DNA of 64,000 nt, taken from NCBI GenBank assembly GCA_037176885.1, contig JAWWNJ010000015.1:1984001-2048000 (forward strand). Reading direction: 5' to 3'. Positions 63,401 through 64,000 of the stretch are shown one piece after another. The notes below the pieces were generated by a model. It was not told the origin of the DNA. It saw only the letters and a list, made by a program, of their open reading frames with translations, and did no database searches. Origin of the DNA: Favolaschia claudopus. Lineage: Eukaryota; Basidiomycota; Agaricomycetes; Agaricales; Mycenaceae. The position numbers and the translations under genes were made by a program. The stretch's first letter is position 1, and the number at the start of each line of letters is the position of its first letter.

Positions 63401-64000
63401 GCTAGGTTGCGGGCTGGTGGAGTGCTCGAGGAAGAACTGCGCCACACCTGGAGGGGGAGCAATCTCGCGGCGAAGGAGGGCAGATAGAAAACGTATTGCG
63501 ATTTGAACATATCTCCACTTCATGTTGAGAATCAGAGATCAAACAAGTTCGCAGTAACGAGAAACCACACGTACATGCGTCTTTGGCCGCACTGCAACTT
63601 CCAAAATCGAAAGCAGCTAAAAGAGTGTATGTATGAAGTGCCGAACTGAACGAAACTCGTGTCCCGTACCATATTGGTATACCCCTCGTTTCGACGGGAT
63701 ATACGAACACCAGACTTGGCTACAGCCTCATCTAGGAGTTTGTGATTGACGACTGAAGGTGAGAACTCTGTTTCCAGAGACGCAATGACATCCAAAAGCC
63801 GTCCGATTTCCAGGGTGTAAGCTTCCGTGTGTGCCGATTCTTCGCGAAGATACGTGGCAACATCGTTAGAAACAGTACTGGCTAATTTTTGGACAGATGG
63901 CTGCAATGACTATCATTAGATTGTTCACAAGAAAACCAACCATGCTAGCCTTTTCTTCGTGCTGGCATTCCAGTAGCGACAAATAGAGGTGCTCTTGATA
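60463..64000 (-). CDS. BLM10: proteasome activator BLM10/PA200, C-terminal 788 residues (partial)
   Basis: Reading enters from the right edge in frame (64000). Exons: 64000-63941, 63900-63670, 63616-63575, 63517-63381, 63328-63164, 63112-62856, 62804-62712, 62652-62626, 62576-62452, 62403-62307, 62258-62140, 62090-61969, 61918-61800, 61751-61679, 61624-61471, 61394-61185, 61123-60961, 60907-60834, 60761-60753, 60610-60529, 60470-60463. HEAT-like helices, RAGAEFLAGLWRAGSKHWP, EELWLDEW and SEFKKTHQDTWH match the Blm10/PA200 C-terminal half. The protein ends SYYA, the tail that docks in the 20S alpha ring and opens its gate. The 9-nt exon encodes THQ; the 8-nt last exon supplies the end of YYA. 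Confidence 0.92.

Overview
The window is nuclear DNA of a filamentous basidiomycete fungus, most likely an Agaricomycete. Genes are dense and lie on both strands. Almost all are split by many introns of about 45-60 nt. The best protein matches are fungal or basidiomycete: multi-intron class III chitinase with CBM5 modules, GPI-type chitin deacetylase, BTB and C2H2 proteins, and a short Ras typical of basidiomycetes. The species cannot be told from the sequence alone. Exon joins given here come from reading-frame continuity, splice consensus and conserved residues, not from RNA. Every complete model gives a whole number of codons.

Layout. 1-4335: end of a membrane-protein gene, then U2 snRNP A' (-) head to head with the SAC1 phosphoinositide phosphatase (+). 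4557-8546: SET/NAP histone chaperone and chitin deacetylase (+). 8547-18603: SR-protein kinase (-), STE20/FRAY-type kinase (+), COP9 subunit 6 (-), MCM5 (+). 18604-20695: gene-poor, with two intron-containing lysine tRNAs facing each other between diverged copies of a short repeat. 20696-25881: C2H2 factor, Mediator subunit 6 and an LRR protein (+). 26031-30844: AP-3 sigma, a BTB protein, a Ras GTPase and a tentative small ORF (-). 31068-31590: a 505-bp foldback element with perfect 176-bp terminal inverted repeats and a 9-bp target duplication. 32369-42698: Yippee, HIT, TRAX, an uncharacterised protein, a RING protein, a Pro-rich protein and a 3'-5' exonuclease. 42802-49112: chitinase with CBM5, CK2 alpha (-) and mitochondrial DnaJ (+). 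50828-59179: MFS transporter, choline kinase and a tandem CCCH zinc-finger protein. 60463-64000: C-terminal part of a BLM10/PA200 proteasome activator (-) that runs off the right edge.

Most genes are housekeeping: splicing, replication, transcription, protein turnover, lipid signalling. I see no biosynthetic cluster, phage, plasmid or defence system. The two chitin-active genes are 35 kb apart and need not be co-regulated. Four divergent pairs have start codons only 70-182 bp apart.

The unusual features concern gene architecture and repeats: an apparently recent Mutator-like MITE, seven inferred GC-AG introns among about 185, very small internal exons (2, 5, 8, 9, 10, 11 and 12 nt), a proteasome-docking C-terminus made by splicing on an 8-nt last exon, several stop-free introns of 3n length, and a 150-bp tandem duplication over a gene end.
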